Shown: positions 11,099 through 22,745 of the stretch, in pieces | Layout: the number at the start of each line of letters is the position of its first letter | How positions within the stretch are numbered: position 1 is the first letter of the stretch | Source of the DNA: Hymenopus coronatus | Lineage: Eukaryota > Arthropoda > Insecta > Mantodea > Hymenopodidae | DNA length: 64,000 bases | Direction of reading: 5' to 3' | Assembly: GCA_030762935.1 (NCBI GenBank) | Contig: CM060898.1 | Location: forward strand, 101,935,281 to 101,999,280 | Translations under genes and position numbers: made by a program | Notes under the pieces: model-generated | The model's input: only the letters and a program-made list of their open reading frames with translations | What the model was told of the DNA's origin: nothing | Databases searched by the model: none

Positions 11099-11675
11099 CA
11101 AAATCTGACGTGTTCCATTCACATGACTTTCTCTACATCTCTGCAACAAATTGTTAAAAAGATTATGCCTCTATTTACTTCATTCTAATCGAGGAAAAAT
11201 TAGCAGAAATAGTCTTATTGCTTGCTTCCTTTTAAGTAGGGGCGAAATAAGGGAATACCATAGGTTAAAGATAGTCAAAAGCTGGTTGCTATGTGACTGA
11301 AGCTCCTTTGTATGGACAGGTGTTGACAAATTACTGTATGAGAAAAGTGTAGGTTTTTATAAGATCTTCCGTGGCTGTTCCCAGAGAATTCAAGACATAC
11401 ATTTTATTTGCTATGTAAATCTCTTTAATATTTGGTATTTTACTCAAATCAATAAAATCAATTTACGAAAATTTTCTTTGGAAGATGCAGCTCAAATTTT
11501 GATATTTAACCGACTTTTCGTTTTGAGTTCTGTTGTTCATAGACACACATGGACCTTTTTCTAAAAATGTATTTTTTGTACAGGGACCCTAAAACGTGTA
11601 TTTCTAGCAAAATCCCTGTACCAAATTTTTGTGAACATCTTCTCTACCTATGTACCAATTTTTGAAAGTAAGAAT
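11098..11675 (-). repeat. Unit H with internal deletion
   Basis: Starts ACAAAATCTGACGTGTTCC. Landmarks (i) and (h) are clear, then TAGGTTTTTATAAGATC marks a deletion joining (h) to (f). A degenerate hairpin end lies near 11640-11675. Confidence 0.75.
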
Positions 11676-11774
11676 CAGAAATGTATACCTAAAATAAGCA
11701 CAAATATCCCATAGAAATATTCTACAGCAAATGCTTGACAAGATATCCATTGTAACAAATGTTGATATCTAAGA

Positions 11775-12115
11775 TTCCTATGACTTTCTCTTCTCGTCTA
11801 CTAACTATTCTCACCAAAGTTTATTCTCTTTCTGATTCTTATTATTCGAGATAAACTCTCATTTTACATTTACACATTTTGTAGTAGGTATACGAAAAAT
11901 CCAGTGGACTGAAACGATATTTCAGATGTTTAAAAAGCGTGTTGCTATGTAATAGTTTTTGAAACTCTGTTTCTCGCATGTCTACGAGCAAACATTACGA
12001 TTTAGGTATCATTTAAAGAGGATGTAAGAATTTGAACATAAAAATGTAAACAAAGAACATCTCGGAAACTGTTAATATACAAAACATTTATTTTTGATTA
12101 TATTTGGCCTTAATA
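11775..12115 (-). repeat. Old unit H fragment
   Basis: Weak match to the tail half: CCTATGACTTTCTCTTC, a degenerate GAGATAAACTCTC and GTTGCTATGTAATAG. Much more diverged than other copies. Confidence 0.45.
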
Positions 12116-12287
12116 TCAGAGTATTAAAGCCTGGGCAGGCGCTACAGAGCAGCCGGGTACTCATTATTCAAATGAGTTTGGCTGCGGCATGCAATACACT
12201 TCAGAATTGAGGGCAAGCTTCGTCACGGCTAAACAAGTATTGGCAGTTCAAACTGGTGCTGTGACCTTCGCCGTGACTTTCACGCTC

Positions 12288-12345
12288 CCCTTACAGTCGG
12301 ATTACGAGAAATATTTCCCTTACAGTCGGATTACGAGAAATATTT
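12288..12345. repeat. 29 bp tandem duplication
   Basis: Two identical 29 bp copies, 12288-12316 and 12317-12345, each starting CCCTTACAGTCGG and ending AGAAATATTT. The surrounding sequence from 12116 is otherwise unassigned. Confidence 0.9.
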
Positions 12346-12361
12346 GTGTGCCCGCGAGTAC

Positions 12362-12790
12362 ACTTTATATTTTAAATATACGGCATTTTAATCAAATTGT
12401 TAGACCCATCTTTGAAAAAATATACATTGCATATGAACTCTATATTTTGAATTTTCTGGAAATATCCTCTGAATAACTCTTCATTCTGGATGACTTTTGC
12501 ATAAGTGGTAAGCCGTAAGAGATAGACAAAAACTTATTACACAAAAAATATAGATCCCTTTAAAAGACACAGTATATGTCATTTTATTTCTCGTGGAGTT
12601 GATCGTTGCCGAGATATTCATTGTTAACTGCTTCAATTCTTAAACACTAAACTTTTCTTATAGTGGAATTTGTCAACTGTGGCCATGTAGAGAAATGAAT
12701 TTCAATCACATAGCAACCAGCATTTAAAAGATTTGGCAATGGCTTTGGCTTCTTATTTACCTTTTACTTACAAGGGATCAAGTATTGTGG
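12362..12790 (+). repeat. Composite unit H fragments in opposite orientations
   Basis: 12362-12420 reads as a minus-oriented piece (ATTTTAATCAAATTGTTAG). From 12425 a plus-oriented piece runs from landmark (f) to (h) and AAGGGATCAAGTA. The two abut tail to tail. Confidence 0.65.
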
Positions 12791-12859
12791 GAAAGTTTTA
12801 ATAAATACGGTTGACAGTTATGCAGAATTTCAGACAACTGCCACCTACAGCGCTACTGC

Positions 12860-13685
12860 AAGGTAAACATAATAAGCCACTCGTTTGAAAAATTGATCTC
12901 GTGAAGAAATTCGTTGAGTTAATTCAATAGCTGTGGGTGAAACATGCTGCTCACAATTTCCGGAAATTGGTAGAGGTTTATAGAGAGACTGTAATATCTC
13001 GTCAGCTTGTCAAAGAATGGTGCCGAAAGTTTGAGGCCGGTAGAGAAAAACATCATCGACGAGGATCACAGTACAACATTCACAGATTTGAACACAGGAG
13101 CTGATTCAGGACTACAGGAGAATCACGTTATGGCATATGGTGGTAGAACTGGAACTGTCTTTTGAAAGCGTTCATCATATTGTTCACGATATTTTGTAGT
13201 ACCGGAAAGTTGGGTTTCACGAAATCTGTCCAACCAACACAAGGAAAAGCGCATGAGGCAAGTCGGCAACTGTTCCCCAGGGAAGTGAACCGCTTTTTTC
13301 ACCGTATTGTCACTGGTGATGAAACATGAATCCGCCACTGTACACCCAGCAGTAAGCGGTCGTCAATGGCATGGAAAAACCCGTCTTCTCCAAAGTTTGA
13401 GATGACGCCATCTGCCAGAAGGCATTTGGGAAAGCGCGAGGTTCATATTCGTAGAGTTTCTGGAAAGAGACCACACAGAGTGACCGCTGACTGATACTCA
13501 GAGACCATAACACGATTGTGGGACGTAATCGGAAGCAAACGGCCAGCATTCGTCTTCCTTCACGCTTCAGATGTAGAGGAGCAACACTTTACGAAAACGT
13601 GGCTAAACATACAAGAACAGGATTTTTTACCACGAGGGAATTTTCAAACTCATCTCACGAAGCAACAGTGCCTCAGCAGATATGA
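12860..13685 (+). pseudogene. Decayed mariner-like transposase
   Basis: Read across frames, the plus strand gives VKEWCRKFEAGREKH near 13010 (end of the N-terminal DNA-binding region). Near 13310 it gives IVTGDET followed by a stop where a tryptophan is expected, then IRHCTPSSKRSS: the context of the first catalytic Asp of mariner. Further on, TWLNIQEQDFLPRG (near 13600) fits the C-terminal end. Several stops and frameshifts make it non-functional. No terminal repeats were identified. Confidence 0.65.
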
Positions 13686-13695
13686 AGCTATATGG

Positions 13696-13812
13696 AAAAA
13701 TCTGATGTTTCATTCACATGACTTTCTCTACCTCTCTGCAACAAATTATTGTTAAAAAGCTTATGCTTCTATTTAATTCATGCTAATCGAGAAAAAAAAT
13801 TAACAGACATTT
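13696..13812 (-). repeat. Unit H tail fragment
   Basis: AAAAATCTGATGTTTCATTC to AGAAAAAAAATTAACAG: only the tail ~115 bp, joined directly to the end of the mariner relic. Confidence 0.75.
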
Positions 13813-14736
13813 GTTTATAAAATTCTACCATTTTATCAGTACGTATTCACTAAGTTATTAGTCGTATTATGTAGGAATAAAATGTGTTCATTTTAGTATC
13901 ATACTTTATCTATGGAACCAACCAATTTTTTTTACAGAAAATACTTTTGGAGTGAATGTGGTGCATTTAATAATGAAATACCTAATATTTCAATCTGTGA
14001 AATTTTATCGAGTTTTCTAGATTATTTATTTATTTTATTGCACTCGTTTATATGTACGTACTATATCTTCACCAGCACTAGTCTTTATCGGTGACCTAAC
14101 GCTTATATTTTAATTAAAACAGTGGAGTCCAGCGGGCACAACGGTTTTCAGCCCCATAAATAAATATAATTTCTGTTCTCTCTTGAATGAAATGCATCAT
14201 GTAATAAACATTTGATATACAATAAGGTCTTCCACAATAATAATCCAGGTTGCTAGGCAACAATTTAAAACAAAAAATGTAAAATAAATTAATGAAATGA
14301 ATAAGCAATTTAATTCTATTTCTTATTAATATAAACATATAGGGGTGACATTTTAAATTTCAAAGTGGTTCGGCTGAGGGTGAGAAGGTGACACCTAAAA
14401 ACCACTTTTAAGCGTTTCCCTCAATATCTAAGTGAGAGTTTTTTTTTAAATTTAATTAAATTCAAATAAATTCGTATTTGGACCGGGAAATTTTGAAATT
14501 AAAACTCTGTTTAATGCAATATATATTTATTGATTGATTGATTGTACTGTTGTTATTCTAGGCAAAACCTAAGGGGCAAAAACCCAGAAGGAATCGTTAA
14601 AAAAACATTTCCTTAAAGGACTAGGAAGGAAGATTTCAGGAAACTGCAAAGAAACACTGGCAGAGTTGCACTATTTATTAACTTAAAATATTTTTAAGGT
14701 ATTACTGATTTTCTATTAATGCGTTTTACTGTTACA
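13813..14736. other. Unassigned AT-rich sequence
   Basis: Strongly AT-rich with no match to families here. A moderately GC patch (GGTTCGGCTGAGGGTGAGAA) lies near 14371. A short (TGAT)n run lies near 14530-14545. Confidence 0.45.
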
Positions 14737-15612
14737 TTTTTACTTTCTCTATACGCACTATGTACATAGTATATAGAGAAAGTATTGCACTCCACCCAAA
14801 AATTCGATACCGATATTTCACCGGAAATATATGTTTTAGGGTCCCCAATATCCAAAAAAACATTTTCATAAAAAGGTCCGTGTGTGTGTGTGTGTGTGCG
14901 CGCGTGTGTCTGTGAACACGATAACTCAAAAACGAAAAGTCGGTAAAATACCAAACTTGGTATTTGAGTTTAGTATCTTCCAGGGATGCGACACGAAGAT
15001 TTTGAGAAAAATCCCCCAACCCCCAACTACCTTTTACATGGAACTTTTTTCGAAAATTTTGATTTTCTCAAAAATGGCTCTACCGATTTTGATTAAAATA
15101 TATTAAAGATATTTACCTGACAAATAAAATGTATATTTTGAATTTTCTGGGAATAGCCTCTGAATACTACTTTATCCTGGATAAATTTTACTGAATTTTG
15201 AATAACTGCTAAACCGTAAGAGATGGACAAAAACTTACTACACAAAAATGTAGAGCACATTAAAACACACAATTTATGTTATATACATTTTTTCCGTGGA
15301 CTTCTTCGTTTTTGAGACATTCCTTGTTTCTTGTTTCTGCTATGAAAAACTTATACTTTTTTTCATACAGAAATTTGCCAACTGCTGTCCATACAAACAA
15401 AGGAACTTCAGTGACAGCAACCAGCGTTTGACTATCACTTCAACCCATGGTCCTCTCTTATTTCGCTTCTACTTACAAGTGAGCAAGTAATAAGACTATT
15501 TCTTTTAATTTTTTCTGATTAGCATGAAGTAAATAGAAGTATAACCTTTTTAAGAATAATTTGTTGCAGGGATGTAGAGAAAGTCATGTGAATGGAACAC
15601 ATAAGGTTTTTA
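14737..15612 (+). repeat. Unit H, full length
   Basis: All landmarks in order. Hairpin ATACGCACTATGTACATAG; GT tract with CGCGCG interruption at 14880-14910; palindrome at 14949-14966. Close to the consensus of the better-preserved subgroup. Confidence 0.92.
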
Positions 15613-15686
15613 AGTTACAGGTCTTAAATTAACAATTTGAAAACTAACTTTCTCTGATTGTCCCGCCTAACAAAGTAGTTATTTAA

Positions 15687-15687
15687 A

Positions 15688-15762
<75 letters not shown>
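15687..15762. repeat. (AAT)n microsatellite
   Basis: About 25 uninterrupted AAT repeats, independent of unit H. Confidence 0.95.
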
Positions 15763-15764
<2 letters not shown>

Positions 15765-15788
15765 AAATAGATTTAAAATTTATAATAT

Positions 15789-16060
15789 AGACATCAAGTT
15801 GCAGAGATTTCGCTGCATATATACGTCAAGACAAATAGGACTTTAGGAATGTTATTCTACGTGTCTATATAAGTTAATCATTGTTATTTTATTCTCAAAA
15901 TAGTCTTATTAAATACAACTCGAGCTACAGCTTTTCTCTCGCAACTCGCAAAAGTTTTTTTGCGAATTTATCGATACAATTGGAGCTCTCTTTATAATAC
16001 TTATGATAAACTTCGCAAAGCGACTTAATATCAATGTAATATGGCATATGACCTTGGAAA
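15789..16060 (+). repeat. Repeat E, uninterrupted copy
   Basis: Shares GACATCAAGTTGCAG, TATTCTACGTGTC, AATAGTCTTATTAAATA, CTCGAGCTACA and TTTATCGAT..GGAGCTCTC with 32512-33420. That other copy is split by a LINE, so this one represents the unoccupied state. Family unknown; no open frame or tRNA-like promoter seen. Confidence 0.7.
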
Positions 16061-16063
16061 TAG

Positions 16064-16127
16064 GGGAATACAGAAGACTTACGAATGATCAAATCTTTTA
16101 AGAGCTGGTCACTATGTGAATATCTCA
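16064..16127 (-). repeat. Unit H scrap
   Basis: A short piece of landmark (h): ATCAAATCTTTTAAGAGC then GGTCACTATGTGAATATCTC. Confidence 0.4.
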
Positions 16128-16129
16128 GA

Positions 16130-16921
16130 AAAAATCTGACGTGTAGCTTTCTCTAGCATTTCCATATAAAACCTATTCTCACAAAAGATTATTCTTTTAT
16201 CTACTTCATGCTAATCGAGATAAACATTAGCAGAATTCATCTTATTACTTGCCTCCTTGCAAGTAGAAGGACTAGGACCTTGTAAATAGTGACTAGGCTA
16301 AAGGGATAGTCAAATCTTTTAAAAGCTTTCGCTATGCAATTGTCACTGAAATTCGGTGATCTTTCTACGATCAGTGTGAAACAAGGGAGATGAAACGAAA
16401 GGTAGCTTCCCGTTTGAGAAAAGTTAGGTAGATTAAAATTGAAACCAATTATGAGGAATATCCCGAAATCAGCCAACTCTGCAAGAAATTATATTACAAA
16501 ATTATGTATGTTAACGAAATCTACATTTTTTCGTAGTAGGTTTTGTCTATCTCTTGTAGTCTAACACTTATACAACATTGTACAAAATTCATTCTGAATA
16601 AAGAGGTCTTTATACGCTATTCCCAGAAAATTCAAAATATACATTCTTTTTGTTATCTAAATATCTTGGTAGAGGTATTTTCTTGAAAACCTTCATTTCG
16701 CATCCTTGGGAGACATTAAATATAAATACTAAATTAGTAATTTTTTTCGTTTTTGAGCTATGCTGTCTACAGACAGACGTTTTTCTAAAATTGTTCTTTA
16801 TTGGACTAAAGGGACCTCAATGCATACATTTTCGGTGAAATCTCGGCATCAATATTTTGGGTGGCATGCTATACTTTTTCTAGCTACTGTGTACATCGTG
16901 TACACAGAAAAAATAAAAATT
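16130..16921 (-). repeat. Unit H, diverged but near complete
   Basis: From AAAAATCTGACGTGTAGC to a degenerate hairpin CTACTGTGTACATCGTG. The internal palindrome has become TACTAAATTAGTA, in which both arms changed and pairing is kept. A GT/CA tract is nearly absent. Confidence 0.75.
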
Positions 16922-17312
16922 GCATTTTACAATTTTTGTACGATTTTGTCTATCTGTTGCAAAGTTCATCCAGAATATAGAAGTCTTCAGTGGCTGTTCC
17001 CAACAAATTCAGAATATTTATACATTTTGTCTTAAAATGTGTAAGCATGTGGAATTTTATTCAAAACCGTCAGGGCAATTTTTGAGAAAAGAACATTTTT
17101 GAATTTTTTCCCCATATGAAGGGTAGTTTGAGGTGAAGGGATTTTCTTGAAAAGCTTCGTGTCGCATCCTTGGAAGATCAAATTTAAGTATTATGTTTTG
17201 TATTTAATCGTGTTTTTATTTTATAGTTATGCTGTTCACACATTTTTTTAAAAAGATGCTGTTTTCAAAAGGAATGCAATAAATTTACTACCTTCTATGT
17301 GCGTGGTAGAGA
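16922..17312 (-). repeat. Unit H, hairpin-side half
   Basis: Landmarks (g) to (a) only, beginning near TTTTGTCTATCTGTTGC and ending with a remnant hairpin GTGCGTGGTAGAGAAAGTAA. Abuts the hairpin of the preceding copy. Confidence 0.6.
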
Positions 17313-17875
17313 AAGTAATACATTAGATTTTTGTGCTTAATGCCACTTCACATTCATCTCATACGAGTACAATATTGTAACTCTCTCAGTGTGAGGTAGA
17401 AGTTACCACTGCCACTGCGCATCTTTAGGGAGTAGTGGGTTCAGGGTAGAACTATCTTGCGTGATAAAGGTGCTAAAGGGATTGCATTCAAGGAGCGATA
17501 AATAAGTACATCAAAGGGTGCGAGCTGCCTCAATGTTTTTATTACCACTCGTAGGAAACGGCAAGATAACATGATTAAGGAAGAAGAAGAGATTACCGTA
17601 ATTTCTGGTATATTCTGTTCTGCTGGAAGTGACACTCTTAAAATAACACTGCCCATTTACTCCACACTGATCAATATGCATCATGCAGGGTCCGTGATTC
17701 AGATGTAAGGGCCCGTCGTGACCTACTTCTCGGGGTCTTTATAGCTAAAACCATGCTTATGCCAGCGTTGCTTTATGAGGCCACGTCTGTATCATCATTT
17801 ACACATTTTGGCACGATTGCTCAACTTGATGCCTTGCTAAATGAAATAACTAATTAACCCAACACAATTCTACAA
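17313..17875. other. Unassigned sequence with a short coherent frame
   Basis: No interspersed family recognised. A plus frame at about 17693-17857 reads without stops and contains MLMPALLYEA followed by AQLDALLNEI, faintly like the thumb region of non-LTR reverse transcriptases. Too short and isolated to call. Confidence 0.25.
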
Positions 17876-18188
17876 TAAAATCTGAATTGTTGCATTCATA
17901 TATTTTTTTAAGTGCTCTTCTGCGAACTACCATTACAAAAACGTATGCTTCTCTTCGGGATGGATTTTAAATATCGTGACTGCGAGAAAAATCAAATAAA
18001 GACACTATTTGAAAAAAATCTGACGTATCGATCTCCTATAATTATTCTCACTATTTCATTTTAAATGACATAAAGCATTTGTAGAAATGAACATATTGCT
18101 ATTTTCTTGTAGATAGTGCAGAATTAGGAGAATACCATAGATTTAAAGCCATAGCTAAATCTTTTAAGCCACTTCTATAGTGTGAAAA
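17876..18188 (-). repeat. Two truncated unit H tail fragments
   Basis: First fragment 17876-17985 starts AAAATCTGAATTGTTGC. The second, from about 18010, starts AAAAAAATCTGACGTATC and reaches AATCTTTTAAGCC. Both lack the hairpin half. Confidence 0.55.
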
Positions 18189-18420
18189 TAGCTTGTCTAC
18201 CTCACACTCAAAAGGTCCCATGTTCGAATATTGGTAAGTTTCCCTGATAAGGTTTTGCCCGGGGTTTTTCGTTACGTGAGAAGGCGAATTTATTTATTGT
18301 GCTAGTAATTGTTACATAAATGCTTAATAAACTTGTTCTAGCACTGCACCTGGATGACACAACCTCGTGCTCAGAGGGAATTCCAATCAAGTAAGTGTAT
18401 AGCACAACGAACTAGTATAT
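18189..18420 (+). repeat. tRNA-like repeat G
   Basis: GTCTACCTCACACTCAAAAG then GTTCGAATATT (B-box-like) at 18195-18240 matches the 55.59 kb copy (GTCTACCTCACATTCAAGA). The remainder has GGTTTTGCCCGGGGTTTTTC and no partner in the window. Confidence 0.45.
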
Positions 18421-18584
18421 AAACAAATAAAGCACAACAATTATTTAGCAGTAAATAAACAAATTAGTATGTACAATGACAATACGGAATAAAAGGAATT
18501 TTTAAATTACATTCAAATGCAAAGAGAAGGGAATTTCTATGCCAGCAATTAAAGCAAACAGCTCTTAATAGAGTTTCCTATTAA

Positions 18585-19317
18585 GGCTGTTTTTATTTTC
18601 CAGCACGTATGCACAATATACATGGTAGGTAAAGAAAACATTGTATTCCACCCAAACATTTGATACCGAGATATCACCCCCTGAATAAAAGAAATCAATT
18701 TTAGAAAAAGATCCATGAATGTGTGGGTATATTTGTGTGGACAGCATAACTCAAAATCGAAAAGTCGGTTAAATATCACTTTTGGAATTTAAGTTCAGTA
18801 TCTTCAAAGATTGCGACACAAATATTTTCAGAAGAATCTCCCATTTTCAACTACCATTTATATAAAATATTTTTCGAAAACATTTATTTTCTCAAAAATT
18901 GATCTAATAATTTTTATTAAAATACCATATATTTCAGACATCTCCAGACAAAGGAACTTCATTTTTAATTTTCTGGGAATAGCCTATGAATACCTCTTCA
19001 TTCTGAATGGCTTTTGTATGACTGTTTTTCCATAAGAAATAAACAAAAATTTAGAGCTCATTAAAACACAATTTGTCATAACCATTTTTGTGTGTAAAAT
19101 TAACTCTTTTCAAGATATTCTTATTTATTGTTTTCAGTTTTAAACTACTTTAGCCTTTCCCAAATGGGAAGTCATTTACATATTTATTTTGTGTTACTCC
19201 TGGCCTTGCAAGACAAACAAATTGCAGTTATTTCACATAGCGATGGGCTTTTAAAGGATGTTACTATCACTTTATTCTACTTTCAAGGAAGCAAGTGATA
19301 AGACCATTTCTGCTATG
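18585..19317 (+). repeat. Unit H, tail missing
   Basis: Degenerate hairpin (GCACGTATGCACAATATACA), landmarks (b), (d), (e), (f), (h) recognisable; truncated after GATAAGACCATTTCTGC. A diverged copy with almost no GT tract. Confidence 0.75.
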
Positions 19318-19424
19318 GAACAAAACAATAACAGAACGTTTTTTATGATTTCAAGAATATAATAAAAATTACTTCTAATTTACATTTCTTGATAGTTAAT
19401 ATGTTCTTTTCTTTTCCTTTTTTT

Positions 19425-19905
19425 TAAGTTTCATTAAATGATTAGGTATTTACTCCACAAAATTGGAACACACATTTTTGAGGTCTTCATCATGAAACCA
19501 CTCTTGAATTATAGCTAATATCAAACGTTCCTTTGTGGAACAGTCAAAGTTTGCAAATTTTTTATGGAGTCAGGCGAATTCTCTGGCCACGATCATCGTT
19601 ATCTTTGAAAAATTTCTTCACTTTCTTAAAAATGTCACAGGAAGCTAACTCTGCTGAAAAATTCCTTTGCTTTCCGGAAATCTTTTCTGCAGTTGACGAA
19701 ATACTCTCCATTATTCTGTGATGTACTGATCACTTTTCATCATGCCTTCAACCACGATTAAAGATCCTAATCCTTCATTGGTGCAACAACCGCAAAATAC
19801 TTTCCTCTCGGGGTGTGTCTATTGAAAAACTCTCTGAATTTGCAGGTTCATATTTACTCGACGCACATACTGAACCCTAAACATTCTTCAAAGATACAGG
19901 AATAA
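19425..19905 (-). pseudogene. Decayed Tc1-like transposase, C-terminal part
   Basis: On the minus strand, going down from 19880, frames give GLGSLIVVEGMMKSDQYIT (like the Tc1 block G-V-G-x-L-x-x-I-E-G). Near 19590 comes DNDDRGQRIRLTP (like DNDPKHTS, the second catalytic Asp). Near 19500 comes LILAIIQEWFHDEDLKN (like the C-terminal I-x-x-E-W block). Stops and shifts separate them. No terminal repeats were recognised. The order and spacing of three blocks support Tc1 over chance. Confidence 0.6.
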
Positions 19906-20075
19906 TCTTTTGTAAGAATAGTTTATTTGCAGAACAGGTAGAGAAAGGCATATGAATAAAGCACATCTGATTTTGTTAATGTTTATCTTGATTAACATGC
20001 AGTTGATAGAAGAATAAGCCTTTTTTTTTAAAAGAATAATTGGTTGCATAATAGGTAGAGAAGGCCATTAGAATG
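19906..20075 (+). repeat. Two consecutive unit H tail fragments
   Basis: 19906-19975 carries AGGTAGAGAAAGGCATATG and GCACATCTGATTTTG. 19980-20075 repeats TTAACATGCAG..ATAGAAGAATAAGCC and GGTAGAGAAGGCC. Only tails are kept, side by side. Confidence 0.6.
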
Positions 20076-21393
20076 GCAGTGATATTTTCAGGGAATGTAA
20101 ATATCCACAATACAAAAATTACAAATATAGCAGAAACGTTGGTTCGATTCTTCATGTTGGCACATCGCTTGATGACCTCGTACGTCTCCTAGTTTTCCAG
20201 GGAATGAAGCCAGTAACCCTGTCCTATTCAATTGTGCTCCTTAAGACTTCACTCTATTCGAGAAAGAGAAGCTTGAGACGTTAGTCGGCCTCGCTAATAT
20301 GATTATTAATATTTCTGTCAATTATCAATTATTTAAGTGATAATTATTAATCATTTAATGTATTAAAAGGTGTAAAGCTAGCTTCTAGCATGCACAGCCT
20401 AAAGTTGTTTACCAAACTTGGCTATTGGAGAGGAAAAGGCTCTCTGTGAAAGAGAACGCTTTTATTAGTCACTTACTCCTGGGCATGTGCGTGCAATAGA
20501 GGAATAAGTGATGACGCAATCTGGTAAAGAACCGAATTGCAGAGAAATGAGGTTTTCTTCATTGTGTGGTGATGGTCACGAGAGGTTTATGATACATTCT
20601 GGGTAAAGAAAGATGCATTATGGGCTATCTAGACGCCAAGTTCACGGTCTTTCTGACCAATTAGAATGAAGCAGCCATTACACCAAAATCTACTATATAA
20701 GTAGCAGATTGTAGGATGTCAGGTCACTAAGTCACATACTCTGACACGCAGTCAGTTAATACCAAGGTCGAGAACATATACTCGTAATTGCTGTTGCTCA
20801 GTCAGTCACTTAAGGTCATGTACGCGTACTTACTGTTGAGAACACTCACCGCTAAGTTCAAGGCGCATACTCTTAGAAATAATCATAATCAATGAGGTTG
20901 TAAAGCAAAGTGCTTGTCTACACGTGTCTTACTTCTAATCAAGAATAACACGACTAGATGAGAGTGAAAGTGTGTTAACTATTTCGCAAGACTACCCTCA
21001 TTGTCGTTGCCACCCGAGTGAGTCAATCTTCATGCATGCTGAGTTACGCCGGAGGCAGCATCTCTGGTAGTGGATCTTCAAAATCAGGTACGTGGGAGAT
21101 CTACTATCTTGGTAGTGGAGTGAGTCTAGAGACACCCTCAACGTAAGAGTAAAACGCTTCACACTTGGTTCCCATCACGCGGCACCACAATGAATACCCC
21201 GCAAGCTTCTCTCGGCAATGCAACTTGTGGAAGGAATTGTTGCAGCTAAGACAGTCAGTCTGTAAACTTCCGGCAACACACCTTGAATATCACTTTCCAC
21301 AAATAGTGTTATAACTTCAGTTACACTTCCAGACAAGAACTGGTTTGGAGAAACAAACTCGTACTCAATCTTGAAAAGTCAAAATAATTTTGT
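20076..21393. other. Longest non-repetitive stretch; TATA-like motif
   Basis: About 1.3 kb with no match to families here and a more even base composition. A TATA-like CTACTATATAAGTAGCAG occurs near 20690, followed by many short repeats of CAGTCA/GTCAGT flavour. No open frame over 60 codons. It could be host intergenic or regulatory DNA, or an old LTR; no TG..CA ends or target duplication were confirmed. Confidence 0.35.
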
Positions 21394-22745
21394 ATGAATG
21401 AATGAATAAGTGTATTTATTAACATAGCAATATCATACATAGAATTTCAACAGTCGCACGGGTCCACAGACCGTACGTGCTTTTGTAATACACATTACAA
21501 GCAATATTAAAACAACCACAACAAAGAATTAGAAGAGTAAACACGAAAATAAAAAGACAAAGGAAATACACAGTCAAAAGCAATATTAAACAACAATAAA
21601 ATTAAGAGTGAATCCGAAAAATAAAGATACAAAGATATTCAAATATAGCAATTTAAGTTTACAGCACAGAGTACACCTTCATAAATGCACCCTCTTATAA
21701 TAGATAATTACACTTAAAAGACATATATACACATAATATATACAACCCTAATACAACAGAGACCTAAGTATGACATAATATATATGTATGTAGAACATTG
21801 TAGTCACTTTTGTTTAGTTGATCTTATTCCCCCCCCCCTTCTCTATTGGCAGCCTCCTCAGATCTCAGCTGCCTTGCCTTAAGTATAAATTTGCCTAGCC
21901 CGTCCATGTTTTCCGTGTCTGCCAGTAGCGTCCAACATGCTTCTAGCCCTACATTCGCAGTGGTAAAAAATCGCGGCAAATATTTTTCCCGCCATTCCTC
22001 CGTACCCCTACATCTTGCCAAGATGTGAGTCCACGACTCTTCCTCCTCGCAAATGGGACAGATTCTCGTACCATTCTCGTCAGAAATTTTCGTGCTCCTC
22101 CATGCTCCTAGTCTAATCCACGCGAGCCCCTCTCTAATGAGTTTGGTACCTGTTTTGATGTATTGCTCCATACCCCACTCCGATTTCAGCCCAGACTGTA
22201 CTTCTAATGACACCAATGCATTGCGCAATCATTTGCTGTCTGTCAATATCGCAGAGACGTTTCTTAATTTTTCTCCAAATACTTCGCCTGTTTTCCTGCC
22301 CCGCCATTCAAATGTCTCCCATCCCAATGGTTTCCAACCCTTTCTTTAATTTTGATGCCCACGTCAAATTACCTTCCATTCGCAACTGTTCACGGTAGCA
22401 GACTGCCCTAATTAGAGATTGGTTTCCGTGAACGATTCTCATCCAATATTTAACTGCTCTGATTTTGCACTCTATCGTTTCACTATGTGCCCCGAATTTC
22501 CTCATTATTCCGCAGTTTGCCATACCCCTCCCTACACCCAGAATTCCTTTCAAAAATTGGGTCCTCACTTGATCCAGATTTCCTGTTTGTTCCTACCCCC
22601 ATATTTCTCCTCCGTATGTCATCGTGGATCTAACTGTCGCTCCGTATACAGTTTCCATTAAGGTTATGGAGATATTCGGAATTCTGCAGCGTATCCGGAG
22701 AGCTTCCGCCGCTTTCACCCTTGCCTTGTGTTTCGCATGAAGCTA
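21394..22745 (-). mobile_element. 5'-truncated non-LTR retrotransposon (LINE), copy 1
   Basis: A C-terminal ORF2 remnant followed by a 3' UTR and a short (TTCA)n tail at 21394-21412. The 3' UTR matches 32.7-33.3 kb on the plus strand: same poly-G entry, same AATAAATACA..TTATTCATTC end. The 3' UTR here holds about two copies of a ~74 bp tandem unit, against five in the other copy. The 5' limit is set where coding similarity ends. Confidence 0.8.
21824..22568 (-). pseudogene. LINE ORF2 C-terminus, frameshifted
   Basis: The upstream segment (22568-22308) reads QFLKGILGVGRGM and IRAVKYWMRIVHG, typical of the region after the reverse-transcriptase palm in non-LTR elements. The downstream segment (22228-21824) is in another frame and holds CPICEEEESWTHILARC (residues 57-73), a Cys-X2-Cys-X7-His-X4-Cys finger found near the ORF2 end of several LINE clades. 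A stop upstream (after GGEIWG) and the frameshift show it is dead. The protein ends REGGGE at the poly-G run. The clade cannot be fixed without a search. Confidence 0.75.

Noticed and set aside
20076..21393. Solo LTR or LTR retrotransposon
   Set aside because: The TATA-like motif is suggestive, but I could not find paired TG..CA ends, a target duplication, a primer-binding site or coding remains.
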